DNA from: JAWUVP01 sp034112285
GTDB taxonomy: Bacteria; Pseudomonadota; Gammaproteobacteria; JABDGN01
Assembly (NCBI GenBank): GCA_034112285.1
Contig: JAWUVP010000088.1
Location: 1-32,139, forward strand
Direction of reading: 5' to 3'
DNA length: 32,139 nt
Shown: in pieces, positions 1 through 7,730 of the stretch
Numbering within the stretch: the stretch's first letter is position 1
Layout: every line of letters starts with the position of its first letter
Notes under the pieces: generated by a model
What the model was told of the DNA's origin: nothing
Seen by the model: the letters and a program-made list of their open reading frames with translations, nothing else
Database searches by the model: none
Made by a program: the position numbers and the translations under genes

Positions 1-1
1 G

Positions 2-73
2 GAAGCTGTTGAGGTACTTAAGTTGATATTGACAGAGATGAAATCGAAACACCAAGCGAGTCGAATAAGCTGA
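2..73 (+). CDS. possible 3' end of a truncated upstream gene
   Basis: An open frame runs in from the window edge for 23 codons and stops with TGA at 71-73. The predicted tail (EAVEVLKLILTEMKSK...) has a plausible amphipathic helical composition. Nothing in it identifies a family, and a run this short could be open by chance. The stretch from 74 to 170 holds nothing I recognise. Confidence 0.3.
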   Translation, partial: EAVEVLKLILTEMKSKHQASRIS

Positions 74-170
74 ACCCTGATAGCGTATGATTAGTGTTAA
101 TCAATTTGCGCTCCGGAACTGCCCGAGAGAATTTCACAACATTAAAAATACCGTAACCTATTAATTTTAT

Positions 171-247
171 TGGTGGCTATGGGTGGACTCGAACCACCGA
201 CCCCGGCATTATGAATGCCGTGCTCTAACCAACTGAGCTACATAGCC
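171..247 (-). tRNA. elongator tRNA-Met (anticodon CAT)
   Basis: Read on the minus strand, the gene is 77 nt including an encoded CCA end at 171-173. It has a GGCTATG acceptor arm, a D-loop reading AGCTCAGTTGGTTAGAGC, the anticodon loop TTCATAA and the T-loop GGTTCGAGTCC. The acceptor strand pairs with CATAGCC. The layout matches gammaproteobacterial elongator tRNA-Met rather than initiator tRNA: its first acceptor pair is G-C and the D-arm is of the elongator type. A lysidine-modified tRNA-Ile2 with a CAT anticodon is the only serious alternative. Confidence 0.93.
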
Positions 248-292
248 ATTGTAAAATTTTTCACTCAGTCACACAGAGTTGACGAGGGCGCT

Positions 293-321
293 ATTCTCAA
301 GCTTTCTGAGGGTTTTGTCAA
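293..321 (-). promoter_or_regulatory. sigma70-type promoter of tRNA-Met
   Basis: On the minus strand a perfect TTGACA (316-321) lies exactly 17 bp from GAGAAT (293-298). A GC-rich discriminator (AGCGCC) follows, as is usual for stable-RNA promoters. The expected start near 286 gives a leader of about 39 nt before the tRNA. The call rests on consensus match and position only. Confidence 0.6.
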
Positions 322-464
322 GTGCATATCGAGTTGAAAATTATCTGGTTTGTATGGTGAGATGATCGGATGCGCGCATCAAAACCACAAGCGCATTGTT
401 TGCATGTAACAATCAACCATTTACATTTGCTCCGCCACCTGCTAAAATTTGTTTCATATTGATT

Positions 465-470
465 TATAAT
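465..470 (+). promoter_or_regulatory. -10 box upstream of vgrG
   Basis: A perfect TATAAT sits 25 bp upstream of the vgrG start codon, in AT-rich DNA. No good -35 hexamer lies at 16-18 bp, so the promoter may need an activator. Transcription would begin near 477 and leave a short leader carrying the GGAG ribosome site at 488-491. Confidence 0.4.
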
Positions 471-495
471 GCAAATATAGATTTTTTGGAGCTGC

Positions 496-3150
496 ATGCC
501 TTATTCTAGCCAACCAAACTACGGTAAAAACCAATGCCTTTGGCTCAAAAGCCCCTTATTTGAAGCCGAGGTGGCGCTGCTTAATTTCAACGGCAGCTTA
601 GAAGCTTTTAATCAGCCAGGCTGCTGGACAGCTGAGCTTATATTGCAAGATTGGTTGCCCGACGCCCATATTGGCACGCCAACGGCATTGAGCGTGAGTG
701 ATGGGGTTGAAACACAGCATTTTCATGGCAAGCTCACGCGAAGTGAGTTACTCGATTTTGACACGGTGCACTACCGCTACAATTACCGCTTACAAATAGA
801 AACGCCGATTGCGACCTTGCAGCGCTGCACGCATTATCGAACCTTTATAAACAAACCTCTTAAGACCATCATCACCACCGTGCTGGCGCCCATTGCCGAG
901 CGGGTTAATGTGAATTGGAACCTCAGTAAACCGGTGCCTAAGCCCGTGTTTCGGTTTCAATATGGTGAAGATAGCTTCCATTTTTTGGAGGCACTCTGTG
1001 CAGACTACGGCTATTATTTTTACCTACAGCCCGGTAATGACATGCCCACCTTGCATATACTCGATGATATAAAAAATACCGATGACGACCCATTAGAGGT
1101 GACTTACGCCGAGCTAACCGGTCACGAGCGGCCCGCGGTTTCAGCTTGGCAGCTAGAAACTGAGGAAACACGGCTTTATCCTGAAGGCAGCAAAACCACT
1201 TACCGCGTTAAAACTGATGCCTTAACCGTGTATGTGGGAAAGCTTATAAGCCTAAGCCGACACGTGCAGGATGAACTTAATAAAACTTACCGGATCACTC
1301 ACGTTACACGTCATGCACAACAGCAGGCGGCGGACACAGATAGCCAAGTCACCACCGGCAGTGCGTTGCCCTATTACAGTTTATTGCAGCTCATCGACAT
1401 CGACGCACCTTGGCCCTTAGAGTTGAATCGCCCCCATAAAGTGATACACCACACCAGCGCTTATATTGCCGGTGAGACCGACATGCCTTACTTAAATGAG
1501 CAAGGTCACTACAAACTCCGTTTCCCGTTAGATGAGCATCAGTACGCCCCAGCCGAGTTGCTCAGTGTGCCCATGGTGCAACCCATAGGCGGTGATGGCT
1601 CGGGCTATCATTTTCCTCTCACGCCCGGCACTGCTGTGATGGTCGGTTTTTTAAATGACGACATAAACCAACCCCTTATTCTAGGCAGCAGACCCAGCGT
1701 GAACAGCACTAGCCCGGTAACCGAAGCTAATGCCACCGAACATGTGATCCGCACTCGAGCCGGTCATGAAATGATATTCGACGACAACCCACAAAGCCCC
1801 AGCATTAAACTGGCCAGCAGCCAAGCTCAAAACCATTTAACCCTGACCGAAGCGGCAGAAAACAGCAAAATAGAATTGCATTCGGTGGGAGACATTCATC
1901 TACAAAGCCAACAAAACATTGTTAAAAACAGCGAAGATTTGCACACGCTAAAAAGCCAATCACACCACAGCACAGTGCAAGGCCAACACACCGCAGTGAT
2001 TGATGAAAGCTTAAGCCTCAATGCCGGCAAGAATCTAAACCTCAGCAGCAAAGGCAACATGCAACTAGAAAGCACCGCCGGCAATATTGTGCTGCACAGT
2101 GGAGATGATGCCGATATTTCTAGCGGTAAAGATCTCACCCTAAATAGTCGAAAAGGTGACATCAACTTTCACAGCGAGCAAGACATACACTTGCAAACCA
2201 CCAAAGGCCTCAAGATTCAAAACACCGATCATAGCCAACCGATTCAGCTGCAAGGCCCAAACAAAGCCATTGAGCTTAAGAGTGGCAAGGCGACACTGCG
2301 CGGAAAGAATATTACGATTACGGCACCGCAGGTTTATTTGCAAGGTGAGGTGGCTATGAATACGGGGAGTGGCGGGAGTGCTGGGGGCGTTAGTGGGGTT
2401 GAGGGTTTTGAGATAGGGGTGGGGAGCTCTTTGCTGGATATGTATTTAGGGGAGGTGGGATCAGCAGTAGATTTACTAAGTAACTTAAGCGATGATTCTC
2501 AAAATTTCATGCAAAAAAACACAAAAAAAGATAATTTGCCATTGAGTGAAAAAATCAGTCTTACGCAGATTCCGGCGGCAGAAGTTTCTGTTAAAAGCCT
2601 GAAGAGTGTTACGACAAGAACGCTTTATCCACAGCCATATATTATGGTACTTACTACATCTATTTCAGCAAATTTAACAATAAGTAATAAAAAATATGAC
2701 GTCGTTGAGGAGTATGGTAACAAAGAAATTAAACAGGAATTACAAGATGAAGTGAAAAAAATATTTTCCGATTTTGAACCTAAAAAAAGTTATACAATGT
2801 TTGAAAATTCACCATCGCTTAATATTGAGAATGATTATGGAGGCTACTCTTTAGGTTTAGAGCTAGCTCTAGAAACAGAAGACATTAAGGAATTTACTGG
2901 TAGCTTATCGAAAGATATTTCAATTGCTGATGATTTATGGCATGTTTCAGGTCATATTTCGATTAAGATGACCATTCTATTGAAAAAGAAAGATTTAACC
3001 GATTTGGAAATAGAGCCGGTAAGCAGTTTAGATAATGAGATGCTTGAATTAGGCAATGGTTTAAGTAGAATGGAAGCTCAAGGGGGTGAGGTGGGGGACT
3101 ATCGAGCGGCAATTATTATTTTGGGAGTCGTGTTGGTTGTTGCGATATAA
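496..3150 (+). CDS. vgrG: VgrG/TssI type VI secretion spike protein with novel C-terminal extension
   Basis: This is the trimeric spike that caps the Hcp tube of a type VI secretion system and carries effectors into target cells. The first ~330 residues have the gp27-like VgrG pattern, including the RFQYGEDSFHFLEAL and CADYGYYFYL segments. Residues ~330-410 form the gp5-like OB fold, with the GTAVMVGFLNDDINQPLILG motif. A repetitive beta-needle rich in HLQS- and LNLSSKG-type strands follows to ~615. A Gly-rich linker (~620-640) then leads into about 245 residues I do not recognise. That tail is visibly more AT-rich and ends in a hydrophobic run (AAIIILGVVLVVAI). At 884 aa the protein is longer than a plain VgrG (usually 600-700). 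No other T6SS gene is visible. GGAG lies 4 nt before the ATG. The first downstream membrane-protein gene starts 12 nt after the stop, suggesting coupling. The effector role of the tail is inference. Confidence 0.9.
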   Translation: MPYSSQPNYGKNQCLWLKSPLFEAEVALLNFNGSLEAFNQPGCWTAELILQDWLPDAHIGTPTALSVSDGVETQHFHGKLTRSELLDFDTVHYRYNYRLQIETPIATLQRCTHYRTFINKPLKTIITTVLAPIAERVNVNWNLSKPVPKPVFRFQYGEDSFHFLEALCADYGYYFYLQPGNDMPTLHILDDIKNTDDDPLEVTYAELTGHERPAVSAWQLETEETRLYPEGSKTTYRVKTDALTVYVGKLISLSRHVQDELNKTYRITHVTRHAQQQAADTDSQVTTGSALPYYSLLQLIDIDAPWPLELNRPHKVIHHTSAYIAGETDMPYLNEQGHYKLRFPLDEHQYAPAELLSVPMVQPIGGDGSGYHFPLTPGTAVMVGFLNDDINQPLILGSRPSVNSTSPVTEANATEHVIRTRAGHEMIFDDNPQSPSIKLASSQAQNHLTLTEAAENSKIELHSVGDIHLQSQQNIVKNSEDLHTLKSQSHHSTVQGQHTAVIDESLSLNAGKNLNLSSKGNMQLESTAGNIVLHSGDDADISSGKDLTLNSRKGDINFHSEQDIHLQTTKGLKIQNTDHSQPIQLQGPNKAIELKSGKATLRGKNITITAPQVYLQGEVAMNTGSGGSAGGVSGVEGFEIGVGSSLLDMYLGEVGSAVDLLSNLSDDSQNFMQKNTKKDNLPLSEKISLTQIPAAEVSVKSLKSVTTRTLYPQPYIMVLTTSISANLTISNKKYDVVEEYGNKEIKQELQDEVKKIFSDFEPKKSYTMFENSPSLNIENDYGGYSLGLELALETEDIKEFTGSLSKDISIADDLWHVSGHISIKMTILLKKKDLTDLEIEPVSSLDNEMLELGNGLSRMEAQGGEVGDYRAAIIILGVVLVVAI

Positions 3151-3162
3151 CTGGAGTTGAAA

Positions 3163-3594
3163 ATGAAAGAGAAAGCCTTGCTGATGCTAAAAAAGTTAAG
3201 TAAATATAACTTATACTTACTGGCCTGTTTAATTCTAGTAAGTCTATGGGTTTTATCACTTGTCTACCATATTCCATCATTCAAGCCATGGAGGTGGTCG
3301 AGTGACGAGTGGGCCGCATTTGATTTTATGGCCAAACCTTACATCACATATGTTTTAGTCTATATGGTTTTTTGGTTAATGATGTTGAAACGTATTTATG
3401 TGGCTTTTTATGTTATTGCCCTTTTCTTTATTTATAACATGGCTAGCATACCAATAGATAGTTTTTTTGGCAGTAACAATGGTGAGGGTTTTGCTATTAA
3501 TATATTAAATACGTTAGGTTTACTCGAGCTATTGTTGAGCGTGATGGGGAGCGTCATTATGACAATACATTTGGTTTTTAAAAGCAAAGCATGA
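3163..3594 (+). CDS. four-helix small membrane protein, array member 1 (candidate immunity protein)
   Basis: A 143-aa protein with predicted transmembrane segments at about 17-36, 59-75, 78-95 and 117-138. A polar loop after helix 1 carries IPSFKPWRWSSDEWAAFDF. The same loop motif, P-S-x-x-P-W-x-W-[ST]-x-x-E-W-x-x-F-x-F, recurs in the gene at 7731 and partly in the frameshifted gene at 6392, so these are paralogues. I chose ATG 3163 over an upstream TTG because GGAG at 3153-3156 sits 6 nt before it. The start lies 12 nt past the vgrG stop, so the two genes are probably one transcript. I recognise no named family. Its position directly behind a VgrG with an extended tail fits an immunity protein, which is inference. 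Confidence 0.8.
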   Translation: MKEKALLMLKKLSKYNLYLLACLILVSLWVLSLVYHIPSFKPWRWSSDEWAAFDFMAKPYITYVLVYMVFWLMMLKRIYVAFYVIALFFIYNMASIPIDSFFGSNNGEGFAINILNTLGLLELLLSVMGSVIMTIHLVFKSKA

Positions 3595-3631
3595 GTTTTT
3601 TTATCGTAGCACTGTTGGATTTTTAAGGTTT

Positions 3632-4477
3632 ATGGATTTTCAGAAGATACGATGCAAGGCCTGTGGTTATCGAGCGGTAGTGACGTTGAGTCTGGTGTTT
3701 TGTGTAAACATAGTCTTTGCGGAGCAGAAAATTGAAAACGCATCGCCCAGTCAAATTTTTGCTCATTTTCAAGAGCTTTATGAGCAACAAGACAAAGTCT
3801 GCCCGCCCAATCGCAAGGAAATTAAAAAATTAGCAGTGAGCTATTTGAATCTAAAGAAGCTCGAAAGCGAGGGAAAAAAGGTTGAATATAAACTAGCTAT
3901 TGCCAATTTATACGGGCTAGGTACTACAGATAATTTATCCGCCGCTTTTTATTTTTTTCAAAGGGCTGCAAATCATGGAAATGTAAAAGCCATGCGCCAG
4001 CTAGGACTTTTACTGTTGCAGGGTGGAGTAGGCAGCATTAAGACTAGTAGGGAAATCAAAGCAGCTTGGAAGCAAGCTGTTTACTGGCTTAAGGCGGCCG
4101 CTAACAAAGGTGATGTGCAAAGCATTTTATTAATGTCATACCTTTACCATGAAGGTGGGAGCGCTAGTTCTTTAGTAAAAAATGATGAGAAATCATTTCA
4201 ATATGCTCTGTTAGCTGCTAATTCAGGTAATGCTCGTGCTTATCTGAATTTAGGAGACTTCTACTACTCTGGGTATTATGTAAAGCAAAGCTATAAAATA
4301 GCTGAAACATATTATTTAAAAGCGCTTGCCCAAGCAGGGCTCCCTGTGCGCGCTAGGAAATATTATTTAAAGAGGATTGTTCGGATGAATCAATGTGGCG
4401 TAATAGAGTTGGATAGCGTAACGGTAATAGCGTTAAAAAAAGAATTAATGATTTTAGTTAACAAGCACTTCTGCTGA
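3632..4477 (+). CDS. secreted Sel1-repeat protein
   Basis: A 281-aa protein with an N-terminal hydrophobic signal sequence (about residues 13-30, likely cleaved after VFA). Three to four Sel1-like (TPR-like) repeats follow, recognisable from A-x-x-x-LG-x-x-Y/L...A-x-x-W/YxxKAAxxG spacing, as in AAFYFFQRAANHG, AVYWLKAAANKGD, SFQYALLAANSGN and AETYYLKALAQAG. Sel1 repeats are alpha-solenoid protein-binding modules, common in periplasmic regulators and host-interaction proteins of Legionella-like bacteria. AAGG lies only 3 nt before the ATG, so translation initiation may be weak. It sits inside the membrane-protein array on the same strand. It could be an adaptor or immunity component, or an unrelated insertion. 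The family call is firm; the role is unknown. Confidence 0.85.
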   Translation: MDFQKIRCKACGYRAVVTLSLVFCVNIVFAEQKIENASPSQIFAHFQELYEQQDKVCPPNRKEIKKLAVSYLNLKKLESEGKKVEYKLAIANLYGLGTTDNLSAAFYFFQRAANHGNVKAMRQLGLLLLQGGVGSIKTSREIKAAWKQAVYWLKAAANKGDVQSILLMSYLYHEGGSASSLVKNDEKSFQYALLAANSGNARAYLNLGDFYYSGYYVKQSYKIAETYYLKALAQAGLPVRARKYYLKRIVRMNQCGVIELDSVTVIALKKELMILVNKHFC

Positions 4478-4500
4478 CTTGTAGCTTTTAACCTATATGA

Positions 4501-4546
4501 TGCGAGAATGCGAGAATGCGAGAATGCGAGAATGCGAGAATGCGAG
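4501..4546 (+). repeat. 8-bp tandem repeat, TGCGAGAA x 5.75
   Basis: Five exact head-to-tail copies of TGCGAGAA plus a partial sixth lie in the gap after the Sel1 gene. The array runs directly into the palindromic element at 4546. It is intergenic, so copy number would not shift a reading frame. Confidence 0.9.
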
Positions 4547-4617
4547 GGTCAGATCTTGAAATGTGAAATCATTCGTAATTAATATTTTTTGATGTCAGAT
4601 TTCAAGATCTGACACCC
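4546..4617. repeat. 72-bp palindromic element (MITE- or REP-like)
   Basis: Perfect 15-bp inverted repeats (GTCAGATCTTGAAAT at 4548-4562 and its complement at 4599-4613) flank a 36-bp AT-rich centre. Near-symmetrical GG/CCC ends extend them. Similar GGGTCAGATCTTG-type termini occur around REP-associated tyrosine transposase (IS200/IS605-like) remnants in gammaproteobacteria, but I make that link from memory. No transposase is present, so it would be a non-autonomous element or a structured intergenic repeat. Confidence 0.6.
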
Positions 4618-4622
4618 ATGTG

Positions 4623-4724
4623 TTCCATGCCGCCTGGCTTGAACAAAAATGGCTAGTGATTGATGCAACAACATTAATAGGTGGCCCAATTTTACTGGGT
4701 GTGCGCTTGGCTGCAGCATTTTAA
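4623..4724 (+). pseudogene. possible C-terminal remnant of a transglutaminase-like gene
   Basis: Directly after the palindromic element, one frame reads FHAAWLEQKWLVIDAT and continues to a TAA at 4722. It has no usable start codon of its own. The H-A-x-x-L-E ... W-x-V-x-D-A-T spacing recalls the His and Asp motifs at the end of transglutaminase-like domains. The fragment has better composition than the surrounding DNA. It may be the stump of a gene cut by the insertion. The segment is short and the identification weak. Confidence 0.3.
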
Positions 4725-4776
4725 TGTGTTGGCGCGGCCGTTTTAGTATTAAGTTAAATATGAATAGAGGTTGCTC

Positions 4777-5175
4777 ATGCAAAGAAATTTAACGGTTATT
4801 GTGTATGCTGGAATAGTTTCACTTTTGATAGATATTTCACAAGTAATATACACTGGCTTTCTATTTGACTATTCCTTGCGGGTTTTTTTCATGCAATGTC
4901 TTTCTAGCGTTATAATATGGTTGCCAATCATTCTCTTTGCACGTTATCAGCAGACTGTATCATTAATTATATTTTTTGTTGTGGTTTCATTTTTTAATTG
5001 GCATGATTCATTTATACCATTTTATAAGCTTCCATGCTATGCCTTCAAACAGATAGTTTTCCCTCAAGATATAGTTGGTTTTTTTGGCGGGGTTTCAATC
5101 TTACTGTATTTCGTTGTTTTATTTTTTGTTGTAATTAATGTGACAATCTTTTTAAAAAACAATCCGAGAAGATAG
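4777..5175 (+). CDS. four-helix small membrane protein, array member 2
   Basis: A 132-aa hydrophobic protein with predicted helices at about 6-26, 36-56, 60-75 and 97-126 and a basic tail (KNNPRR). The segment before helix 4 (KQIVFPQDIVGFFGG) lines up with KQI...VYPLDNIGAI in the gene at 7279, so it appears to be a distant member of the same family. ATG 4777 is preferred to TTG 4771 because GAGG at 4767-4770 then has a 6-nt spacer. It lacks the Trp-rich loop of member 1. Function is unknown. Confidence 0.75.
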   Translation: MQRNLTVIVYAGIVSLLIDISQVIYTGFLFDYSLRVFFMQCLSSVIIWLPIILFARYQQTVSLIIFFVVVSFFNWHDSFIPFYKLPCYAFKQIVFPQDIVGFFGGVSILLYFVVLFFVVINVTIFLKNNPRR

Positions 5176-5260
5176 GTTTTTCTATGATATTCCTTAGCTG
5201 GATATCAAAGAAACAGAGGGGATGTTTTATATTACAATGAATTGTATGGAGGCAATAACC

Positions 5261-5671
5261 ATGGATAAATTATTTTTACGGACAGTCTCAGGATTATCTT
5301 TGTTTTGCTTTCTGTTCAGTTTATACAGTACTTATAAAGTAAGTGAATATTTTAACCAGGGGTTTTCAGCAAACTTGTTGGGCACAAATTTGAGTTTTGC
5401 AATCTATTTTTCTTTGTTATTTGTATTTGCGTTACTAAGGAATAAAACGTTAACTTACGTTGTGTTTTTCGCAGGTTTAATTTGGCCCGCTATGTTCGAT
5501 GCAATGTGGATTGCTAAATGGGCCGTTTATCATGTGGTTAATAAATTTTTTGGCTATGGCATAGATTTCTTAAGCGTATTCTCAGGCCTTGCTTCAATTG
5601 CTTATTTGTTTGTAACAGTGTTACTGTTATTGATGCTGGCGTTTGATTTAGAGCGTAGATTCAAGCGCTAG
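5261..5671 (+). CDS. four-helix small membrane protein, array member 3
   Basis: A 136-aa protein with helices at about 7-25, 42-60, 63-80 and 103-128 and a charged tail (ERRFKR). Residues 70-79 (FAGLIWPAMF) and the SVFSGLAS stretch closely match the next gene at 5865, its nearest paralogue. Start chosen at ATG 5261, which has GGAGG at 5248-5252 with an 8-nt spacer. An upstream ATG at 5222 lacks such a site. The charge pattern puts a short basic turn (LLRNK) between helices 2 and 3, as in the other members. Confidence 0.78.
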   Translation: MDKLFLRTVSGLSLFCFLFSLYSTYKVSEYFNQGFSANLLGTNLSFAIYFSLLFVFALLRNKTLTYVVFFAGLIWPAMFDAMWIAKWAVYHVVNKFFGYGIDFLSVFSGLASIAYLFVTVLLLLMLAFDLERRFKR

Positions 5672-5720
5672 CACACTATATTTAATGGCCATTTGAATGT
5701 TGAAGTCTCAGGTGAATTAT

Positions 5721-5846
5721 ATGATGACTAGTTTGTCGGGAGCAATGGTTGTAATAGAGTTTTGTCTTTCAATTGTAGGAATTGAAATGTTGGCATATAA
5801 AGTTCGTGAAATAGAAAATGGCAAGGATAACCATTTTTCGTCTTAA
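5721..5846 (+). pseudogene. 41-codon ORF, possibly the remnant of another array member
   Basis: This short frame encodes one hydrophobic segment (SGAMVVIEFCLSIVGIEML) and then a charged tail (KVREIENGKDNHFSS). That arrangement resembles the fourth helix and tail of the neighbouring four-helix proteins. A GGTGA-like ribosome site lies about 5 nt before the first ATG, so an expressed single-helix protein is also possible. It fills the gap between two closely related paralogues, where an eroded copy would be expected. Evidence is limited to composition and position. Confidence 0.35.
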
Positions 5847-5864
5847 AATTACCATGAGTTTATT

Positions 5865-6287
5865 ATGAAAAGAAAAGTACTTCAAGCAACAGCATTCTTG
5901 TCATTAATCTGTTTTCTTTATGGCTGGCACAGCACTTTTAAAGTTGCAGAGACTTTTAAGCATAGCTTTATATTTGAGCTGTTTAATGGACACGCTTTTT
6001 TTGTTACATTCTTTTTCATACTGTTTGTCATGAGTTTGTTTCAGAAAATCTTACTCACTTACATCACGCTTATCCTCGGGCTAATCTGGCCCGCTATATT
6101 TTCTCCTTTTGGGATGTTGAAGTGGGCTTTTCATGGTGTTTTCAGTAAGTTCTCAGGTGCCTATGTGAATATGTGGGTGGTGTTGTCGGGTATTGCTTCA
6201 TGGTGTTTCATATTGATTTTATTGCTGCTGATTATTTTGATTTTAAATTTGTGTTGGCGTAAATATCATGGTCGACGTTTACAATAA
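5865..6287 (+). CDS. four-helix small membrane protein, array member 4
   Basis: A 140-aa protein paralogous to the 5261 gene. It shares LxGLIWPAIF (about residues 70-79), a K-W-A-x-H/Y motif after it, and VLSGIAS before helix 4, at nearly the same residue numbers. Helices are predicted at about 7-25, 43-60, 63-80 and 104-129, followed by a strongly basic tail (CWRKYHGRRLQ). The ribosome site before ATG 5865 is weak. The pair looks like an old tandem duplication within the array. Function is unknown. Confidence 0.77.
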   Translation: MKRKVLQATAFLSLICFLYGWHSTFKVAETFKHSFIFELFNGHAFFVTFFFILFVMSLFQKILLTYITLILGLIWPAIFSPFGMLKWAFHGVFSKFSGAYVNMWVVLSGIASWCFILILLLLIILILNLCWRKYHGRRLQ

Positions 6288-6391
6288 ATCAATATAAATG
6301 ACATTAAGAATAAACAATGACAATAACTGACAGTGCTAGACTTGATATATGCAGGGATTAGAGTGATTGAATCGGCAGTAGGAGCATAAGT

Positions 6392-6825
6392 TTGATCACA
6401 TTAATCAGTGATTTTAGAAAAAACATCTTGAATATCTTTATGGTTCTATTATGCCTAGATGTTGCTATGGGAACTTGGTCGGTGTTTAGTTTTGACCACT
6501 TCACATCCTTGACGCCATCCGAATGGTCAGATAATGATTGGCATATGTTCCATTTTTTCATGCCCCATATTCAACTAACACTTTGATCTATATTGCGTTA
6601 ATATTTTTGTGCATAAAACGATATAAAGTGGTTTATATATTGGCCCTGATGTTTTTTCTTTTTACGATATCCCAATTCCCATTGGCAGCTTCTTTTGGGA
6701 TTGGGGATGGACTTTTTATCGACTTAAGTATGCTTTACCCTATGCTTTTAACTAATGGGTTAATTTTATTGTTAACGCTGTTATCATTGATTGGTGGCTT
6801 GCACCATTTGTTGCGCGGGGATTAA
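6392..6825 (+). pseudogene. frameshifted four-helix membrane protein, array member 5
   Basis: Two overlapping frames together rebuild one paralogue of the 3163 gene. The first frame starts at TTG 6392, with AGGAG at 6380-6384 and a 7-nt spacer. It runs through helix 1 and the loop LTPSEWSDNDWHMFHFF, then stops at TGA 6584-6586. The other frame supplies TLIYIALIFLCIKRYKVVYILALMFF, matching helix 2-turn-helix 3 of the 3163 protein, then helix 4 and a stop at 6823-6825. The break falls between about 6560 and 6585 and is consistent with a one-base change. It is either a real loss of function or a sequencing error. Confidence 0.72.
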
Positions 6826-6826
6826 A

Positions 6827-7261
6827 ATGATTGGTTTTAGTAAAATCAAGAACAAACCTTATTGCTATGTACTAGCAACAATGCTGAGCGTCGCACTTGT
6901 TATTGCTGTTGTGGAGTATCTCCGTGTAAGCCGGATGCTGCATATCCCACTTTGCGGCGAAGCATCAACTCGGCCCCTTAATTCCATAGCATATAAGTTC
7001 GCTGTCGAAGCTAAAATTTCATATTTAATTAACTTGAGCTTGGTCATTTTCTGTTTGTTGCGATATAGTGCAAGCCTTGTTTTGGTGTGTCTTTATATCC
7101 TATTCTTTTTTGAAAATACTTTAATGGCAATAAAAGAAATTTTTACTGTAGGCTTTGTTTATCCAATACTACAGATTGGGGCTATATGTAGCGTTATTGC
7201 ACTTTGTTTAGCGATGTATGGTATTTATAATTTTTGTATTTCTCCGAATAAAACTGGATAA
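6827..7261 (+). CDS. four-helix small membrane protein, array member 6
   Basis: A 144-aa protein starting one base after the preceding stop (TAA-A-ATG), so it would be translationally coupled to the frameshifted gene. Helices are predicted at about 13-31, 63-79, 83-97 and 114-137. Residues 109-120 (GFVYPILQIGAI) are nearly identical to GFVYPLDNIGAI at the same residue numbers in the next gene, which shows paralogy. The loop after helix 1 is divergent and lacks the Trp motif. Function is unknown. Confidence 0.77.
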   Translation: MIGFSKIKNKPYCYVLATMLSVALVIAVVEYLRVSRMLHIPLCGEASTRPLNSIAYKFAVEAKISYLINLSLVIFCLLRYSASLVLVCLYILFFFENTLMAIKEIFTVGFVYPILQIGAICSVIALCLAMYGIYNFCISPNKTG

Positions 7262-7278
7262 AGCAAGGGGCTTGATTT

Positions 7279-7716
7279 ATGAGTTTGCACGTAAAAAGAC
7301 ATGACAATGAGGCGAGGTTCTTTCGCATAAATATTATCATAACGATGTTTTCTATTGTAATAGGCTTGTGTGCCATATGGGAAATTGCTGCTCCACCCAG
7401 CATTGATTTTACAGCCTGGACGGTAGAGCAAAAACAGTTAATGAGTTTTTTTTGGGGCACGACGTTATTTGATACAGCGATCTATTTGGGTTTAGTATTT
7501 TTACTCTATAAACGTAAATTCTTTGCCTTCCCTCTCGCGCTGATGTATATGTCTCATGTCTTGAATAATGACTTGATGAATGTGAAACAAATAATTACGA
7601 ATGGGTTTGTTTACCCACTTGATAATATAGGAGCGATTGTTGATTTGATTGACTACTTGTTAGTTATAACAGGAACCTTTTGGTGGATTTTAAAATGGCG
7701 ATGGTGGGAAAAATAA
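7279..7716 (+). CDS. four-helix small membrane protein, array member 7
   Basis: A 145-aa protein with helices at about 18-36, 60-77, 80-95 and 115-138. It has a basic turn (YKRK) between helices 2 and 3 and a Trp-rich basic end (WWILKWRWWEK). The loop PPSIDFTAWTVEQ is a degenerate form of the P-S-x-x-P-W-x-W motif, and GFVYPLDNIGAI links it to the 6827 gene. It therefore bridges the two subgroups and supports a single family. AGGGG precedes the ATG at a usable distance. Confidence 0.77.
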   Translation: MSLHVKRHDNEARFFRINIIITMFSIVIGLCAIWEIAAPPSIDFTAWTVEQKQLMSFFWGTTLFDTAIYLGLVFLLYKRKFFAFPLALMYMSHVLNNDLMNVKQIITNGFVYPLDNIGAIVDLIDYLLVITGTFWWILKWRWWEK

Positions 7717-7730
7717 ATAAGGAACATATC

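Noticed and set aside
4501..4546. 8-bp tandem repeats as a CRISPR array
   Set aside because: The units are contiguous with no spacers and far too short. No cas gene is present.
4579..4782. 67-codon minus-strand frame across the palindromic element
   Set aside because: It spans an inverted repeat and reads antisense to the transglutaminase-like fragment. No ribosome site or family character.
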